Shown here: piece by piece, positions 62,001 through 64,000 of the stretch
How positions within the stretch are numbered: the first letter of the stretch is position 1
How the letters are laid out: the number at the start of each line of letters is the position of its first letter
Assembly (NCBI GenBank): GCA_905221615.1
Contig: CAJNDT010005918.1
Location: 254,501 to 318,500 of the forward strand
Length of the DNA: 64,000 nucleotides
Direction of reading: 5' to 3'
From: Symbiodinium sp. CCMP2592
Lineage: Eukaryota > Sar > Dinophyceae > Suessiales > Symbiodiniaceae
Translations under genes and position numbers: made by a program
Notes under the pieces: generated by a model
What the model saw: only the letters and a program-made list of their open reading frames with translations
Told to the model about the DNA's origin: nothing
Database searches by the model: none

Positions 62001-63023
62001 GAACAAAGGGCAGCTGAGGGAAGACGAGATACTAAGAGTGTCAAAAGAAGCAACGCAGGCAGCCACTGTAAAGTGTCGCGCGAGGTCCTTCTGTATTGTT
62101 ATAATTAACCCCAGAAGCGCTTCATATGACGTTCATTACACTGTGCCGGGTCTTGAGCAAGACATATCTAACCTGTCTTCACTCGTATTAGGTGGCGATA
62201 CCGCACGAAGGCTACAACGTTACAAGAAACTGTCTTGCCAGTTTTGGCTGTTCCATGAACCGGGAACAGGAGCCGCCAGGCAATGGCTGATGCGGAGAAG
62301 GCTTCGGATCCTGCTGTCTTCATTTCGGTATCTATACAACGCTGCTGTGCACTGCTACAATAGCTGCAATATGCTGCAACAATGATTGAGGTTCCTTGGC
62401 CGACGAACCTGTAAGGGTTTCGAGATCCCTAGATTGACGACTCACGTTTCCCGGATTTCTTATGCGTACCGAGCAGCACTTGAGGAGCCTGCTTTCGAAG
62501 CTGTAGGGAGGATCCTGGAATGCTGCTGCTAGCAGTGTGTGCGGCCGCAGCCTGGAGCAATCGAAGAGACGGCTCCGGGAGCTGTCGTTGACCCGTGGTA
62601 GCAAAAGGCTCGGAATCCCAACTAGAACGAGACTCAACATGACAGGCGGCCTCTCAGCACATGGCCCATTCCGGAGAATTCGAGGTGCATTGCAATGCGC
62701 TGCCTTCAAGGAAATGTGTAGCACTGTAGCATATCTTCGGGGCTGTCTACCTCGGTGTCCTCCGGGATGTACCTATTCAAGTCTTCCTCTGTGCAGTCGA
62801 TGCGGAAATCCGCTAGGATCGGGACAAATGGACTCGCGGGAAGTTGATACTTAGACTTAGACCCGTGCTGACGCCCTTCCGCCATATGTTACTGTTTGTT
62901 GTCGCATAAGGGGGAAAGCTACAGGCGAGCATCAGACAGAGGCCGCTAAAAGCCCCCCTATGCGCCTCCAGTTTCAGCAGGGATATCGCTTGGCAGAATG
63001 CTGCGTGCTTGACTTCAGACCAG

Positions 63024-63672
63024 GCCGCGCTGGCGGAGTGGAACGCCCTCAGTCAAGCTGTGGAGGACTGGACGGAGTGAGATTGTTGACCTGAGAGGTG
63101 AGTGATGAGAAAGCCTGAGAAGGGAGTATGCAGCAAGGCGGAATGTTTGCTCTCCGTGATGCTGCCCAGCGTAAGAACTCTTGAGCACTGCTCTGCAAAG
63201 CGGTTGCTTATTCTGCATTCTTCCCCAGGCAGGCACACGTAAATCAGCGAGTCACTGGTCTTTCAGGTGCAGTGTAGTCCGTTTGCGCGAACCACTTGGA
63301 AAGATGCTTTCGCAGGGAATGGAGATGAATGTTACCATGAAGTTGCTGGGCTGCAACGCTGGGTCCCGGAGATGCAACATATAGCACTCGTGTCGACATG
63401 CGTCGACACTATCCTGCCGCTCCCGAGTGCCTGCTAATTTGTTCCATGGTTCCTCTGAGTTCTGCACCTGAGGGAAGAGGCGATGGCGGCAACTCTTGCG
63501 CAAATGAAGAAGCACCTTGAAGCCACTTGCCGAACAGAAATCTAGTCAGAGCGATTGGTGCTGCTCTGCATGTGACTTGCAAAGCTTGCGCAAGGGCAGA
63601 TGAACCGGTAGCGAACCTTTATACTGTTGATCGTGGTGTGTTCAGGCTCTGAAGGACGCGCTGGATGGCAAG
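63024..63672 (+). CDS. Candidate coiled-coil gene, three phase-0 exons
   Basis: 63024-63065 (ACCAG|GCC; AALAEWNALSQAVE|GA), 63480-63521 (GAAGAG|GCG; AMAATLAQMKKHLE|GC) and 63646-63672 (TTCAG|GCT; ALKDALDGK|GTGTGC). All borders are phase 0 and all acceptors AG|G. The product would be an amphipathic Ala/Leu/Glu/Lys helix and must continue beyond. (GT)n at 63917-63936 near the window end. Confidence 0.4.
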
Positions 63673-64000
63673 GTGTGCCCTGCCGTTTTGCGGCGCATAA
63701 TGTGTACAAGTACAATTCTGTCCATCCAAGCTCCGGCTGCTGTTGGTCAGTCTTTCTCTCCATGCCTCGTCCTCGCCCCTTCCCGTGCCACAAACGTGTC
63801 CGCACATGTGCGAAACTTGGGCGTGACTCGTCGATTTCTCCAGCATCTGCCAGCATCTTGAGCTGGCACAAGCCCAATGCCCGAACGCACCATACTCAGT
63901 CGCCCCCATCAGAGTGGGTGTGTGTGTGTGTGTGAAGTATATGATGTCGCGACGGAACTTGATCTTTGACGCAAGTTTCAGCTGTTCGCCAGCCTCGGGT

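Overview
This window looks like nuclear DNA of a dinoflagellate (a Symbiodiniaceae- or Polarella-like genome). Four things point there. Genes are broken into tiny exons whose introns begin with GC or GA (sometimes GT) and end in AG followed by a G, so AGG recurs at both intron ends. There is a plant/dinoflagellate-type TTTAGGG repeat. Large copia-like and LINE-like elements carry long polyproteins. Obvious coding density between the repeats is low. No long intact host reading frames exist; the long reading frames belong almost entirely to mobile elements.

Layout. 1-9.5 kb is a repeat block: a broken ubiquitin-specific-protease-like gene, a tandem pair of unknown ORFs, and a large broken gene with a DXD-type glycosyltransferase domain, a zinc-finger-like segment, a proline-rich stretch and an unknown C-terminal domain. 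Two copies of one ~500-bp module (2119-2617 and 8399-8895) each run straight into a long TAG-type microsatellite, as expected for the 3' ends of non-LTR-type elements carrying different cargo. 9.5-31.3 kb is mostly non-coding or intronic with scattered exon candidates, a gag-like fragment at 12.2-13.2 kb and an interstitial telomere-like patch at 11.4 kb.

31.34-48.42 kb is a nested transposon. A Ty1/copia-type element (98-bp terminal repeats, primer-binding site, gag, zinc knuckle, protease-like segment, integrase, reverse transcriptase, RNase H, C-terminal membrane segment) is interrupted by an 8.4-kb LINE (37467-45870). The LINE has a 13-bp target-site duplication, a short GA tail and an endonuclease-RNase H-reverse transcriptase polyprotein. 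The copia element is dead: it carries frameshifts, an in-frame stop, an apparently inverted protease segment and the LINE itself.

48.4-64 kb carries real host genes in compact form. By splicing on the AG|G rule I could assemble a complete SUMO gene (53502-54327, eight exons, seven GC/GA-AG introns, one only 25 nt, ending in Gly-Gly plus a 33-residue tail) and a RING-H2 finger gene (51709-52382, including an 18-nt exon). Other exon sets are phase-consistent but unrecognised (50.4, 54.5-55.0, 56.97, 57.7, 59.3, 61.1-61.8 and 63.0-63.7 kb), nearly all on the + strand. Exon models outside SUMO and RING are inference from reading frame, splice phase and composition and need transcript support.
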